From Nonlabens xylanidelens (GTDB lineage Bacteria; Bacteroidota; Bacteroidia; Flavobacteriales; Flavobacteriaceae), in NCBI RefSeq assembly GCF_002934445.1, contig NZ_PTJE01000009.1:60956-124955 (forward strand): 64,000 bases of DNA, in the 5' to 3' direction. Both the position numbers and the translations under genes were made by a program. The notes beneath the pieces were generated by a model. That model was not told where the DNA came from. It searched no databases and saw nothing but the letters and a program-made list of their open reading frames with translations. Numbering within the stretch: position 1 is the first letter of the stretch; the number at the start of each line of letters is the position of its first letter. Shown piece by piece: positions 8,810 to 17,978 of this stretch.

Positions 8810-9070
8810 AGGTGGCGCAGTTTTTTGATTTGGTTGAATGTTAATCTGGGTGTTTATTAGAATAGGTTAGTGCTGTGTGTGAGTGTAGCGTTTGACGATA
8901 GGAATACGCGGAGGGAATACATAGCTCTTACTTACTAGGACGGAAGCGGTACCATCCGCAGGTGGTATGGCTGTAGGACGTTCTTTAATGAAGAAAGTTT
9001 ATTGAATTGGTATCAAAAAATGTGACACCGTTTAAGCCCGCAGCGACACGCAGGCTCGCAAAACATTAAA

Positions 9071-9146
9071 TAGCGGTTATACCTTAAACTTAAATACTTG
9101 TGCGTAGCACAAAACAGCTTTGGATATTAAGGTATAAGAGTAGCTA
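9071..9146. repeat. 11 bp perfect stem enclosing a second hairpin
   Basis: TTATACCTTAA 9077-9087 is the exact inverse of TTAAGGTATAA 9127-9137, extended by TAGC 9071-9074 with GCTA 9143-9146. Inside it, TTGTGC 9098-9103 pairs with GCACAA 9107-9112 around a GTA loop. Confidence 0.65.
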
Positions 9147-9182
9147 TGGGTGAGGAATAGTGTAATGTGTGTAATAGTGCAA

Positions 9183-9227
9183 GTAAATACTGCTGCGAGG
9201 ACGTTTCGCCGCAGCAGTAGTATTTAC
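9183..9227. repeat. 15 bp interrupted stem-loop
   Basis: GTAAATAC 9183-9190 pairs with GTATTTAC 9220-9227 and TGCTGCG 9191-9197 with CGCAGCA 9210-9216; only a 3-base bulge (9217-9219) breaks the helix and the loop is 12 bases. Confidence 0.65.
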
Positions 9228-9537
9228 GGTAAGCACAAAAACGACGATAGGAGTTATTGTGATTATGTACTATGGAACTAAATGGAGCGACTGACGAACA
9301 CCTTATTACCTGCCTTCACGAATTTTAATGCTAGTACTACTGTTTATTACAATAAAAATGATAATGGATAAGTAAGTTGCGCGTTGGCAAAGAATACTGG
9401 TTGTGGTAATGAAGCGTCTATCTGTTAGGTAGGTGCGTAATGGACATAACGAGTATTGAGGGCGAGCTGGAAGCTCTAGCGAATGAATAAGTGCAGCTTG
9501 CGGAACGAGAGAATAAGTAAGTGCTGAAAGTGGGGAC

Positions 9538-10185
9538 TTACTTTAAGATGTCTCTTCCTAAACTTTCTACTAATTCTTGATATTTTTCTGGTTCACCTAT
9601 TTCCTCAAAATACTCTTCAACTAGGTAAGGCGGGAAACCTTTGATTTGCTTGTAGGTAAGATTTGATATTTCTAAAAAGTGTCTGAGTTGAGGTATTTCA
9701 TTTATTTGTTCACTTAGTTTTTTATGATGCATTCCTTTTAAAGCTGCAATGTCTTTTTTCTTTATTGGCTGTATGATTTGCCATTTTTTATCTGTCCATT
9801 TATTCATCGCAATAATAATATCCCCTGTGGTAGGATTTTTAGGCAGATTTAGATATTTGTCATATTTGGTTTTGAAGGTATTTCTAGAAGTACCAAATAG
9901 TTTATAAACAATTTCATAATCAACAATATCGGGAATAAATAAATCAATGGTTTTAGCAATCTCTTGAATTGTAATTGTTTTGTGAGGTTTTAATGGTCCT
10001 ATTTCAATCCAATTAGACATATGCATCATATAGATTAAGGCGTTTCTTGTAGAGTGAAAATGCTCTCCAAACACTGCACCACAAAGAAAAACCGAAAGCA
10101 TATGCCCACGGTTTTTCCATCTATGCCCCGGTTGGCATAAGAGTCTTTCTAATTCTGGTAAAGTTGTTCCTTGACGTTTTGGCAA
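9538..10185 (-). CDS. Hypothetical 215 aa protein coupled to SMP-like gene
   Basis: I do not recognise this family. The protein is mostly helical, without membrane segments or signal; the N-terminal half has His/Trp-rich stretches (PGHRWKNRGHMLSVFLCGAV) and the C-terminal half is charged, with repeated short helices. The only start that uses the whole frame is TTG at 10183-10185, because a stop lies just upstream in frame; it follows the stop of the SMP-like gene by 7 bp, which suggests translational coupling. An internal ATG (residue 29) is an alternative. It is the last gene of the long minus-strand defence operon before the structured noncoding tract. Confidence 0.65.
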   Translation of the reverse strand: MPKRQGTTLPELERLLCQPGHRWKNRGHMLSVFLCGAVFGEHFHSTRNALIYMMHMSNWIEIGPLKPHKTITIQEIAKTIDLFIPDIVDYEIVYKLFGTSRNTFKTKYDKYLNLPKNPTTGDIIIAMNKWTDKKWQIIQPIKKKDIAALKGMHHKKLSEQINEIPQLRHFLEISNLTYKQIKGFPPYLVEEYFEEIGEPEKYQELVESLGRDILK

Positions 10186-10192
10186 AGCTTAA

Positions 10193-10330
10193 CTATTTTT
10201 TAGAATTAGTAGCTGCTGCTCGAGATGCTCTTGCGGCAAAAGAACCTTTAGATACGGAACCATTACCTGATTTTGCCGTTGCACTTTGAATACGGGATGC
10301 TGCATTTGTTGTCATTTTTGATTTACTCAT
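10193..10330 (-). CDS. SMP-domain-like 45 aa microprotein
   Basis: A 45-residue protein, MSKSKMTTNAASRIQSATAK then SGNGSVSKGSFAARASRAAA and a short NSKK tail. The pattern AxRIQSA...G-x-V-x-K-GSFAARAxxAA is that of small bacterial proteins with a seed-maturation-protein (SMP) type domain, common near plasmid and island genes in many phyla and of unknown function. It is basic, Ala/Ser-rich and has no hydrophobic stretch. ATG at 10328-10330, TAG at 10193-10195. It lies 79 bp after mcrC and 7 bp before the 215 aa gene on the same strand. Confidence 0.7.
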   Translation of the reverse strand: MSKSKMTTNAASRIQSATAKSGNGSVSKGSFAARASRAAATNSKK

Positions 10331-10409
10331 TTTTATTGTTTTTAAAAGTTAATGAGGTAAAATTATATATTGAAAATTATGCATTTCTAGATATTGACGT
10401 TTTAGAGTA

Positions 10410-11843
10410 TTAATGATCTATTAGGTTATCTGATAATGATAGCACCTCATTGATTGTTTTTTCGATTCTAAATAGGAATTTGTTTTCACTATCTCTTATA
10501 TCTTCAAGAGACATTTCCCTATTTACATATATACCATCTACAATAAACTTAGACTTGTGAAATGGATTATTAAAGATGTTTGCAGCGTGTGATTTATCTA
10601 TATTCAGTTGTTTTCGCAAAGGGTAGATTAAACCAGCGATAATATTATTAGGAGCATAATATTGAGCGTAAGAATGAATTTGATAAAAATCGCTCCTATC
10701 TAAATCTCTTTTCTGCAACCTCATCGTTTTAAACTTAGCATCAAAGACTATTATTTTGTTGGAGTATTTATGTTTTAAAAGAATATCAGGCAACATTTTT
10801 CTTTTAAAAAACAAGCCTTCATAAACTTGTATCTCTTCTTGACCCGAAACATACCAATCTTTAAAATAGCGGCTTAACAACTTCTCTAAATAGACTTCGA
10901 AAAGCTGAGAGATATCAAATAAGTATCCGGTTGTAGTTAACTTGTTTTCTATGTTAGACATTAAAAGGTTTTGCTCTTTTAAAATTATCTCTGCATATTC
11001 CAATACTTTTCTAAATGAGCGGAAAACTGGGTTTTGAAGAACACTGTGGTTTATTGCCTTTTTAATTATTAATGACTGAGGAAAGACACCTGAGTAATGC
11101 TGCTTCAACAACTGAAATACACCTAATATTTTCTGATGAATATCTTTGCCAAATTTCTTTTCAAGAGTCAAACAAGCTACGTAAAGTACATCAATAATTT
11201 CTTGAACATATTTTTGTTCTCTGTAGATTGATGTGAGCTTTCCAGTAAATGGAATATCTTGCCTTATATAACTGTTAATGTCAACTTTCCCTCTTACTTT
11301 ATTACTACGTTCTTTTGTTGTTTGATATACTTTTGGAAGACCTAAAACTGCTGCTTTTTCTAAAGACTGAATAAACAGATATGCTATAATATTTTGAAAC
11401 TCGTTAATGTCTTGTGTCTTATTTGCATTGGTTAATTTATTATCAATGTAAATATCATTTACAAAATTTAGCATTCGTTTTAAAAATGTATCGCCAAAAG
11501 GCGTGACAATATTAAATTGATAACCTTTGTGATATACTACACCAGCGAACAGTCCAGTTTGAATAATAAACTCTTTGCTAAAAGAATCATTCTCTTTTGA
11601 GTATAACTTTAAGATTAATTCTTCCTCATCTTGCAGTCTGTTACGGTTATTTTTGAAACCAAATATTTGAAGTTTTTTTAAACTCCTATTTTTATTAGAA
11701 AAGGTGTAAGTTGAACTAAATAATTGCTCCTTTAGTTTCTTAAAATCAGAAACTTTACGTGTGCCAAATTGTTCCTTTAATTGCACCTCATTTAAGGCAC
11801 ATTCTTCATAAAAATTATGGTTTGTAGGAACACTAATTTTCAT
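10410..11843 (-). CDS. mcrC: McrC-type nuclease subunit of type IV restriction system
   Basis: A 477-residue protein of the McrC/DUF2357 class. The C-terminal part holds a PD-(D/E)xK nuclease core: PDILL at 352-356 and IVFDAKFK at 365-372, giving Asp353, Asp368 and Lys370. The N-terminal ~300 residues form the adaptor that docks on the McrB ring. It follows mcrB by 3 bp, the usual mcrB-mcrC order. The complex cuts DNA carrying modified cytosines, using GTP-driven translocation by McrB. The nuclease residues look intact, so the system should be active. Confidence 0.9.
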   Translation of the reverse strand: MKISVPTNHNFYEECALNEVQLKEQFGTRKVSDFKKLKEQLFSSTYTFSNKNRSLKKLQIFGFKNNRNRLQDEEELILKLYSKENDSFSKEFIIQTGLFAGVVYHKGYQFNIVTPFGDTFLKRMLNFVNDIYIDNKLTNANKTQDINEFQNIIAYLFIQSLEKAAVLGLPKVYQTTKERSNKVRGKVDINSYIRQDIPFTGKLTSIYREQKYVQEIIDVLYVACLTLEKKFGKDIHQKILGVFQLLKQHYSGVFPQSLIIKKAINHSVLQNPVFRSFRKVLEYAEIILKEQNLLMSNIENKLTTTGYLFDISQLFEVYLEKLLSRYFKDWYVSGQEEIQVYEGLFFKRKMLPDILLKHKYSNKIIVFDAKFKTMRLQKRDLDRSDFYQIHSYAQYYAPNNIIAGLIYPLRKQLNIDKSHAANIFNNPFHKSKFIVDGIYVNREMSLEDIRDSENKFLFRIEKTINEVLSLSDNLIDH

Positions 11844-11846
11844 CCA

Positions 11847-13952
11847 CTATTTATTTATAGGTTTTTGAAAAATTGATAAGGCTTCTTCTAATTTATTATC
11901 TAAATCACTCTCAGCAAACATTGATCTTAGGTATTCTTTTAAGGTAGGTCTTAGATGTAGTGTATATAATACATTAAGATTTTTCCTCGTGATTGTTTTT
12001 GTGTTAGAGATATGAGAAATCTTCATAAAGAATGAATGCCCAAACTCATAAGATTTACCCATACCCAACTCTTTACTTATGAACTCATTTAATTTTATGC
12101 AAGCTTTGGTATAATAAACTATGTTGTTAAAGTTGTCACCGTTCCTAAACTTAACTTCATTTTCAATCACATCATAATCGCAGTCCTTTCTCAACCATTT
12201 AAAGCGACGACGAAGTGCTAGATCAAAAGCGTCTATACTCTTATCTACATCATTCATCATACCAATAAAAAACACATTTTTAGGAACTCCAAAATATGCA
12301 TTGCCGTTAACGAAGTGATAAGCTAGCCCTTGATTAGAAGGATCATCCTTAATCATATCTTCAATTAATGCTGAGTATTGTGTTTTTATAAGATTTTCGT
12401 CACTCACGCCATCGTGCCTGTAATCCTTCTCAAGACATAACAGCGTCTCTCCGAATACAGACGATAAATTCGCTCTATTTATTTCATCAACAATAAAATA
12501 ATAATTGTTTGATAAATCTGCTTTTGCTTTAGAACAGAATTTCTTAAAAATGCCATCTACAAGCTCAAATTTTATATTACCATTTGAAGTCACTCCTTTT
12601 GGTTTTATACCTTCAATAAAATCTTCATAAGTAAATGATGGATGAAATTGAACAAATTCATATCTGCTCTTATCGCCTTGACATAAAAAATCCAAACTGT
12701 TTTTTACTGCATACGTTTTACCTGTTCCTGGCGGTCCATATAAAATGACATTAGGAGTATTAATATCTGCAATACTCTGAGTGTTACTATACTTCCAAAG
12801 AAACCTTGATAAGAGTACATTTTCTAGTGGTGTGTCTGCTATGTCTAGAACCTCATTTAGGACTTTACGTATTTCATAGTTCTTACCTAAATTATTAAAC
12901 GTTTCTAAGTCAATTAATTCATTGTGTAAATTATCGATTGTATTGTCTGAGTAAATAAAAACAAAATCATATAAATTATCTAAAACTGAAAGTTTTCGTA
13001 ACACCTGTTTTGCAGCATAATTACTTTCCTCCACGTTTTGAATCTTTAAATGAATGGCATCACTAGTAACTATTTTATGAAGAAGGCTTTTTATTTCATT
13101 GTTGAAATAATTTTCAGCTTTTGTTCTATCGGCATTTAAATCCTCTTTACCAATGGAAAAGGTATGATTGTCATCATTAAGTTTTACGCCAAAATTATTT
13201 GCAGTACCAGGTTTTGAAGATCCAAAAACAGTTTTAGTTGTACGCTCTAAGAAATTACAAAGGTAGCCACCAGGTAATACAGCCGTAGCATTATGAACTC
13301 TGTTGGTATAATCATCTAATGATATACTATTGTTTAAAATTTTGTCTTTATATAATTTCCAATCATTTAGTAAAACATCTACTTCAGATTCTATGTACTT
13401 CCTTTCAGTATCAGATACTTGATTTTTATATGTCGTCCATAGCTCCTTTATCTCTAATTGCCTTTGTTTAGATATTTTTATATTGTCCATTAGTTTGTCG
13501 TTCATTATTTGTTTGTACCACTTCTTAATAAAGATGTTTGTAGCATTTTTACCTTGACATAGTGTAAGTGTGCCTGGAGCTTGTATATGATTTTTGTCAA
13601 ATTTATTTAAAGTAGTTTCGAGAAGATTTTTGTGTGAATTGTTATTGTATATATCTAATACATTTACTTTTCGTCTAAGCTTAAACCAGTCAAAATTATA
13701 ATCAGCATTTTCTTCAATAAAAGCATCGCTCACTATTTCAACTAGTGCTAGAGGTGTTATTGTTTCTCTAACCATAACAATATCACCAATTCGCATATCT
13801 CTCTTAAAATATGTAGGATCAGGTACAGGTTCACCGTTTTTATCTTCCCACGCTTCTCCTAAACCTATTATGTTTCTTGTAGTTATAACTTCTAAAAGAA
13901 CCTCTTTAGGTAACTTATCATCAGGTTGCATTTGTATATGCCAGTAGTTCAT
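11847..13952 (-). CDS. mcrB: McrB-type GTPase with N-terminal EVE-like reader domain
   Basis: 701 residues. The N-terminal ~150 residues (MNYWHIQMQP..., IGDIVMVRE...PLALVEIV) look like an EVE/YTH-type modified-base reader, followed by a charged helical linker. The AAA+ motor has Walker A GPPGTGKT at 406-413, Walker B FIVDEINRA at 487-495 with the NRA typical of McrB, and FIGMMNDVDKS at about 562-572 followed by an LRRRF arginine finger. In McrBC the reader binds modified cytosine and the GTPase ring translocates DNA to the McrC nuclease. The EVE-like reader differs from the DUF3578 domain of E. coli McrB, so the recognised base may also differ. Confidence 0.9.
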   Translation of the reverse strand: MNYWHIQMQPDDKLPKEVLLEVITTRNIIGLGEAWEDKNGEPVPDPTYFKRDMRIGDIVMVRETITPLALVEIVSDAFIEENADYNFDWFKLRRKVNVLDIYNNNSHKNLLETTLNKFDKNHIQAPGTLTLCQGKNATNIFIKKWYKQIMNDKLMDNIKISKQRQLEIKELWTTYKNQVSDTERKYIESEVDVLLNDWKLYKDKILNNSISLDDYTNRVHNATAVLPGGYLCNFLERTTKTVFGSSKPGTANNFGVKLNDDNHTFSIGKEDLNADRTKAENYFNNEIKSLLHKIVTSDAIHLKIQNVEESNYAAKQVLRKLSVLDNLYDFVFIYSDNTIDNLHNELIDLETFNNLGKNYEIRKVLNEVLDIADTPLENVLLSRFLWKYSNTQSIADINTPNVILYGPPGTGKTYAVKNSLDFLCQGDKSRYEFVQFHPSFTYEDFIEGIKPKGVTSNGNIKFELVDGIFKKFCSKAKADLSNNYYFIVDEINRANLSSVFGETLLCLEKDYRHDGVSDENLIKTQYSALIEDMIKDDPSNQGLAYHFVNGNAYFGVPKNVFFIGMMNDVDKSIDAFDLALRRRFKWLRKDCDYDVIENEVKFRNGDNFNNIVYYTKACIKLNEFISKELGMGKSYEFGHSFFMKISHISNTKTITRKNLNVLYTLHLRPTLKEYLRSMFAESDLDNKLEEALSIFQKPINK

Positions 13953-13966
13953 AAACCTTATGTGTT

Positions 13967-14386
13967 TTAGTAAATAATATTATGAACTTCCACCGCGCTT
14001 AGTACTAGATAAAGTATTGCGGCTATCATTACTATTAGATTTATCCAACTAGATATTTTACCAATATTCTCTAATCTTATAGACTTTAGTATTGATTCCT
14101 TTTTTGTTTCTGAATACCCTAATAATAGGCCAACATAATAAGCTCTAATTTGTTTTTCTATTCTAAGATTGAATAACGATAAAACCACACTAATACCGAA
14201 TAGAATAGCACTTGTTAGTACAAAATCTGTCAAGGATTCCTGTGCTTTAATTAACATTTTACTAAACTCTAGGCATCCATATAACCCAAAACCTGCTACA
14301 ATTAGACTTATCTGCTCATAACGTCTATCGTAAAATTTATAATCTTCTAATACTGAGTTTTTTAATATGTCTTTATTTTCAATCAT
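13967..14386 (-). CDS. Membrane protein between hsdR and mcrB
   Basis: 139 residues with four predicted hydrophobic segments (about 26-44, 56-72, 80-95 and 113-133) and a charged N terminus (IENKDILKNSVLEDYKFYDRR). I do not recognise a family. It lies 9 bp after hsdR and 14 bp before mcrB, so it is embedded in the restriction operon and links the type I and type IV genes. Membrane proteins in defence operons often act as effectors or as anchors; which, if either, applies here cannot be told. Confidence 0.7.
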   Translation of the reverse strand: MIENKDILKNSVLEDYKFYDRRYEQISLIVAGFGLYGCLEFSKMLIKAQESLTDFVLTSAILFGISVVLSLFNLRIEKQIRAYYVGLLLGYSETKKESILKSIRLENIGKISSWINLIVMIAAILYLVLSAVEVHNIIY

Positions 14387-14395
14387 AATGAATTA

Positions 14396-17300
14396 TTATT
14401 TCCCTGTAAAAAACTCTGCTAGGTTTTCACTTTGCGCTAGTACTCTATCTGCTTCTAGCTTTGCTAGATCTGGTGGATAGCCATAACGCATTAATATTTT
14501 CTTTACTGTTAATCTTAGTTTTGCTCGCACATCATCACGTTTGCTCCAATCTACTGTTGCATTTTTTCTCACAACATCTACGATGGTATGGATGAGCTCC
14601 CTCATCTTTTGATCATCTAACATCTTAGTAGAATCGTTTTGAGAAAGTACGCTGTAGAAAGCATATTCTTCTGGACTTAGACCTAACTCGTGACTCTTGT
14701 TGTCTTCTAATCGCATTTCTCTCGCGATTTCTGAAAGCTCTTGTAATACTTGCGCTGAGTCTATTTGATTGTTATGATAGCGTTTCACCACAGATTCCAA
14801 CATTTCAGAAAAACGCTTTCCTTGTGCTATATTTTTAGTTTTACGCACACGAACCTCATCACTAAGTAGTTTCTTTAGTAACTCAAATGCAACATTCTTT
14901 TGTTGCATATTCTTGACTTCTAAAAGGAACTCGTCTGATAGTATGCTCACTGATGGACTTTCAATACCCGCTGCTTCAAAAATATCTACAATGCCATCAC
15001 TTGCAAGTTTGTCATCTATGATTTGTTTTATAGCAGTTTCTACCTCGTAATCTGATTTTATGTTGTTACCAGAGAACTTATTGATTCTGTTTTTAATGGA
15101 CTGAAAAAAGGCAACTTGATCTTTAATCTCATTTGCTGCTTTATTAGGAATAGCCATTGCAAAAAGTTTGGATAGGAGCGTTACTTCTTTTAAGAATCTG
15201 TCTTTTAAATTTTCGCTTGAGAGTATGAAGTTTTGAGCTGCTAGAATAATTTGTAAACGTCTTGCAGTATCTACTTCAAAGTATTCTTTATAATCAAAAC
15301 CATTGAACATTTGTTCTATGATTTCAAACTTCTCTAGCATTCCTGCAATAGCTTCTTTAATATCAACGACTGGAGCACCTTCACCACCGCTTTGTAAGTA
15401 GGTCGCCATTGCACTACGTAAGTCTTGACCAATCCCGATATAGTCAACAATTAAGCCTCCTGGTTTATCTTTATACACCCGATTCACTCTTGCTATGGCT
15501 TGCATTAAGTTAGCACCTTGCATCTTTTTGTCTACGTACAATGTGTGTAAACTAGGAGCATCAAAACCAGTAAGCCACATATCTCTTACAATGACCAACT
15601 TTAATTCATCGTTGGTGTCTTTCATTCTTGTTGCAAGATCTTTACGCTGTTTTTTTGTGGTGTGGTGCGGTTGTAAAATAGGATCGTCATCACTAGTACT
15701 TGTCATAATGACTTTAATGATGCCTTTATCTAAATCATTATGATGCCATTCTGGACGTAGCTTGATAATTTCATTGTATAATAAAGCACAGATTGTACGT
15801 GTCATACCAACAATCATAGCTTTACCCTCGAAAACTTCTTGACGTGCTTCAAAATGAGAGACAATGTCTTTGGCTATATCTTGAAGACGTCCTGGATGAC
15901 CTACTACCGCATCTATTGTCGCTGTTTTCTTTTTGGCCTTTTCTAATTGCTCTTCTGTTACATCAGAAATTTCGTTTATTTCTGCATCAATTGTTGCAGC
16001 TGTTTTTTCATCTAACTTGATTTTTACTAGACGAGACTCATAGTTTATGGGTACTGTGGCACCATCTTCTACTGCCATTTTAATGTCGTAGATGGCATCT
16101 ATGTAATCACCGAATACTGCAGGTGTATTTTTATCTTCTTTTTCTATAGGTGTGCCTGTAAAGCCTAAATAGGAAGCTTTAGGCAATGCATCTCGTAGGT
16201 ATTTTGCATTACCGTATCTAATTTCTGAACCTTCTTCTGTTTCTACTTCTCTTGCTTTAAACCCGTATTGACTTCTATGCGCCTCATCCGCCACAACAAC
16301 AATATTTGTACGATTAGATAGGGTGTCAAATACATTACCTTCTGCAGGTGCAAATTTTTGAATGGTTGTGAAAATCACACCACCACCAGAAACTTTGAGC
16401 AATTCCTTAATATGTTCTCTATTATTGGCTTGTACTGGCGTTTGCCTTAATAATTCTTTACAATTACCGAAAGTGCCAAATAGTTGATCGTCTAAATCAT
16501 TCCTATCTGTAAGAATAACAATTGTTGGGTTGTGCATTTGCTCGTTTACAATGACCTGGCCACAATAGAAGACCATTGATAAGGATTTACCGCTTCCTTG
16601 TGTATGCCATACGACACCAATTTTTCTATCACCATCATTGGCATCGGTTGCTCTAATGGTTTGAGCAATTGCCTTTTGAACGGTGTAATATTGATGATAG
16701 GCACCAACCTTCTTGATCTTAACTTGAAATATTAATCCTGATTTTTCATCTTTCTTCTCTTCTTGCTCAAATACTGTACAGTAGCGTATGAGTTGGACTA
16801 AAGCCGTTTTGTCTAGCATACAAGCTGTAAGGACTTGTAACTCTGTGCGAGGATCTGGCTTGTGTTGTTTGTTGTTTTTTTCTAAAGTCTCCGGTGCACG
16901 CCAGCTTAGATAACGAGAAAAGGGAGCTGATACACTAGAGGTTTTTGCCTCGATACCATCGCTTATAACACAAATAGCGTTGTAGTAAAATATGCTAGGT
17001 GTTGCTTTTTTATAGTTTTGAATTTGTGTGTACGCTTTGCGTAATGTTGCCTTTTCATTTAGCGCACTTTTAAGCTCTATAAAGACAAGTGGTAAGCCAT
17101 TTATATAGATGACTATATCAAAACGTTTTTCATTATTATTTTCTTTAACTACTAATTGATTAACTACCCAAAAACTATTGTTCTCAGGATTTACAACATC
17201 TAGTAACTTTACATTGATGCCCTTAACACGTCCTTCTTTTGTGTACTCTACCGTAACACCATTGGTTAATAGTGTATGGAAGCGTTCGTTGTTTTCCATT

Positions 17301-17548
17301 AGGTCTTCTGTACCTAAGTTGATCACTTTTTGAAATGCCTCAACACGTGCAGACTCTGGAAGGTCTGGATTTAGTTTTTTAAGTGATTGCTTAAAATGAT
17401 TTTCTAGAATTACCGAACTAAAGTTTTCTCGTTGTGGATTTTCGCTATATGCAGCAATATCTGAACCATAATGATAAGTGTAACCTTGAGCTACTAGTTG
17501 TTCGATTAAAGATAATTCTATTGTATTTTCATTCATATTTAGTCCCAT
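14396..17548 (-). CDS. hsdR: Type I restriction endonuclease, R (motor/nuclease) subunit
   Basis: A 1050-residue HsdR. The N-terminal nuclease has the PD-(D/E)xK pattern FDIVIYINGLPLVFIELKSA, with Asp144 and Glu158-x-Lys160. The SF2 helicase motor follows with QGSGKS (317-322), the DEAH box at 421-424 in VVVADEAHRSQYG, and motif III LGFTGTP. It ends with a helical region that docks on the methylase. The subunit translocates DNA and cuts unmethylated molecules away from the recognition site. It overlaps the 127 aa gene upstream by 10 bp and no inactivating change is visible. Confidence 0.95.
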   Translation of the reverse strand: MGLNMNENTIELSLIEQLVAQGYTYHYGSDIAAYSENPQRENFSSVILENHFKQSLKKLNPDLPESARVEAFQKVINLGTEDLMENNERFHTLLTNGVTVEYTKEGRVKGINVKLLDVVNPENNSFWVVNQLVVKENNNEKRFDIVIYINGLPLVFIELKSALNEKATLRKAYTQIQNYKKATPSIFYYNAICVISDGIEAKTSSVSAPFSRYLSWRAPETLEKNNKQHKPDPRTELQVLTACMLDKTALVQLIRYCTVFEQEEKKDEKSGLIFQVKIKKVGAYHQYYTVQKAIAQTIRATDANDGDRKIGVVWHTQGSGKSLSMVFYCGQVIVNEQMHNPTIVILTDRNDLDDQLFGTFGNCKELLRQTPVQANNREHIKELLKVSGGGVIFTTIQKFAPAEGNVFDTLSNRTNIVVVADEAHRSQYGFKAREVETEEGSEIRYGNAKYLRDALPKASYLGFTGTPIEKEDKNTPAVFGDYIDAIYDIKMAVEDGATVPINYESRLVKIKLDEKTAATIDAEINEISDVTEEQLEKAKKKTATIDAVVGHPGRLQDIAKDIVSHFEARQEVFEGKAMIVGMTRTICALLYNEIIKLRPEWHHNDLDKGIIKVIMTSTSDDDPILQPHHTTKKQRKDLATRMKDTNDELKLVIVRDMWLTGFDAPSLHTLYVDKKMQGANLMQAIARVNRVYKDKPGGLIVDYIGIGQDLRSAMATYLQSGGEGAPVVDIKEAIAGMLEKFEIIEQMFNGFDYKEYFEVDTARRLQIILAAQNFILSSENLKDRFLKEVTLLSKLFAMAIPNKAANEIKDQVAFFQSIKNRINKFSGNNIKSDYEVETAIKQIIDDKLASDGIVDIFEAAGIESPSVSILSDEFLLEVKNMQQKNVAFELLKKLLSDEVRVRKTKNIAQGKRFSEMLESVVKRYHNNQIDSAQVLQELSEIAREMRLEDNKSHELGLSPEEYAFYSVLSQNDSTKMLDDQKMRELIHTIVDVVRKNATVDWSKRDDVRAKLRLTVKKILMRYGYPPDLAKLEADRVLAQSENLAEFFTGK

Positions 17549-17922
17549 TCTTCAATTAATCCCAACTTTTGCATTTTTGCAACGAATCTTGGAGCTCCAT
17601 CTATTAAATTAGAGCCATCATCTCTAACGATACCGTCATTTCTACGTGTATATATGCTAGCGCCTGTAATATCAATAAACATTTCTAGTACTGCTTGACC
17701 TATACCTGACCCTGGAAATGGACTAAACATTCTAGCCAATAAGTACTTTTCTTCATTTCCTGATTCATCAATAAAAACAAATTCATCACCTATTCTTTCA
17801 CCATTTTCTCTAAAAGAGAATGTATAATCCCATTCATCAAAAACAATCGTTATTTCTCGCCCATCATCATCTAATTCATAATCTCTTTCAAATTCTCTAT
17901 CCTCTATTAATTTTAATCCCAT
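17539..17922 (-). CDS. Hypothetical 127 aa protein in the hsd operon
   Basis: A small, very acidic soluble protein (N terminus GLKLIEDREFERDYELDDDG). The middle, LLARMFSPFPGSGIGQAVLE, resembles a GNAT acetyltransferase acetyl-CoA loop (Q/RxxGxG/A-like) but the rest of that fold is too short to confirm, so I treat it as unknown. A DNA-mimic or antirestriction-type role is conceivable given the acidity, also unproven. It overlaps hsdR by 10 bp, so the two are translationally coupled, which indicates a product needed together with the endonuclease subunit. Confidence 0.65.
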   Translation of the reverse strand: MGLKLIEDREFERDYELDDDGREITIVFDEWDYTFSFRENGERIGDEFVFIDESGNEEKYLLARMFSPFPGSGIGQAVLEMFIDITGASIYTRRNDGIVRDDGSNLIDGAPRFVAKMQKLGLIEEWD

Positions 17923-17978
17923 AATTTCTGTTTGTTAATAAATAGTATAAAAAATAAAAAAGTTTGACTTTTTTTTAA

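Larger units (their letters stand above)
8701..9537. other. Noncoding structured tract, candidate large RNA
   Basis: About 840 bp with no credible reading frame on either strand, and visibly richer in G and C than the flanking genes. It holds several strong stems (entries at 8751, 9071, 9183), a small GGCG/CGCC hairpin at 8723-8735, repeats of GACGATAGGA (near 8893 and 9243) and three relatives of GAATAAGTAAGTGC near 9366, 9483 and 9512. This organisation is unlike an ordinary spacer. A giant structured RNA, a transfer or packaging origin, or a decayed element are the alternatives. The direction of any transcript is not evident. Confidence 0.55.

Noticed and set aside
8701..9537. A retron RNA for the structured tract
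   Set aside because: No reverse transcriptase gene is adjacent or anywhere in the window.
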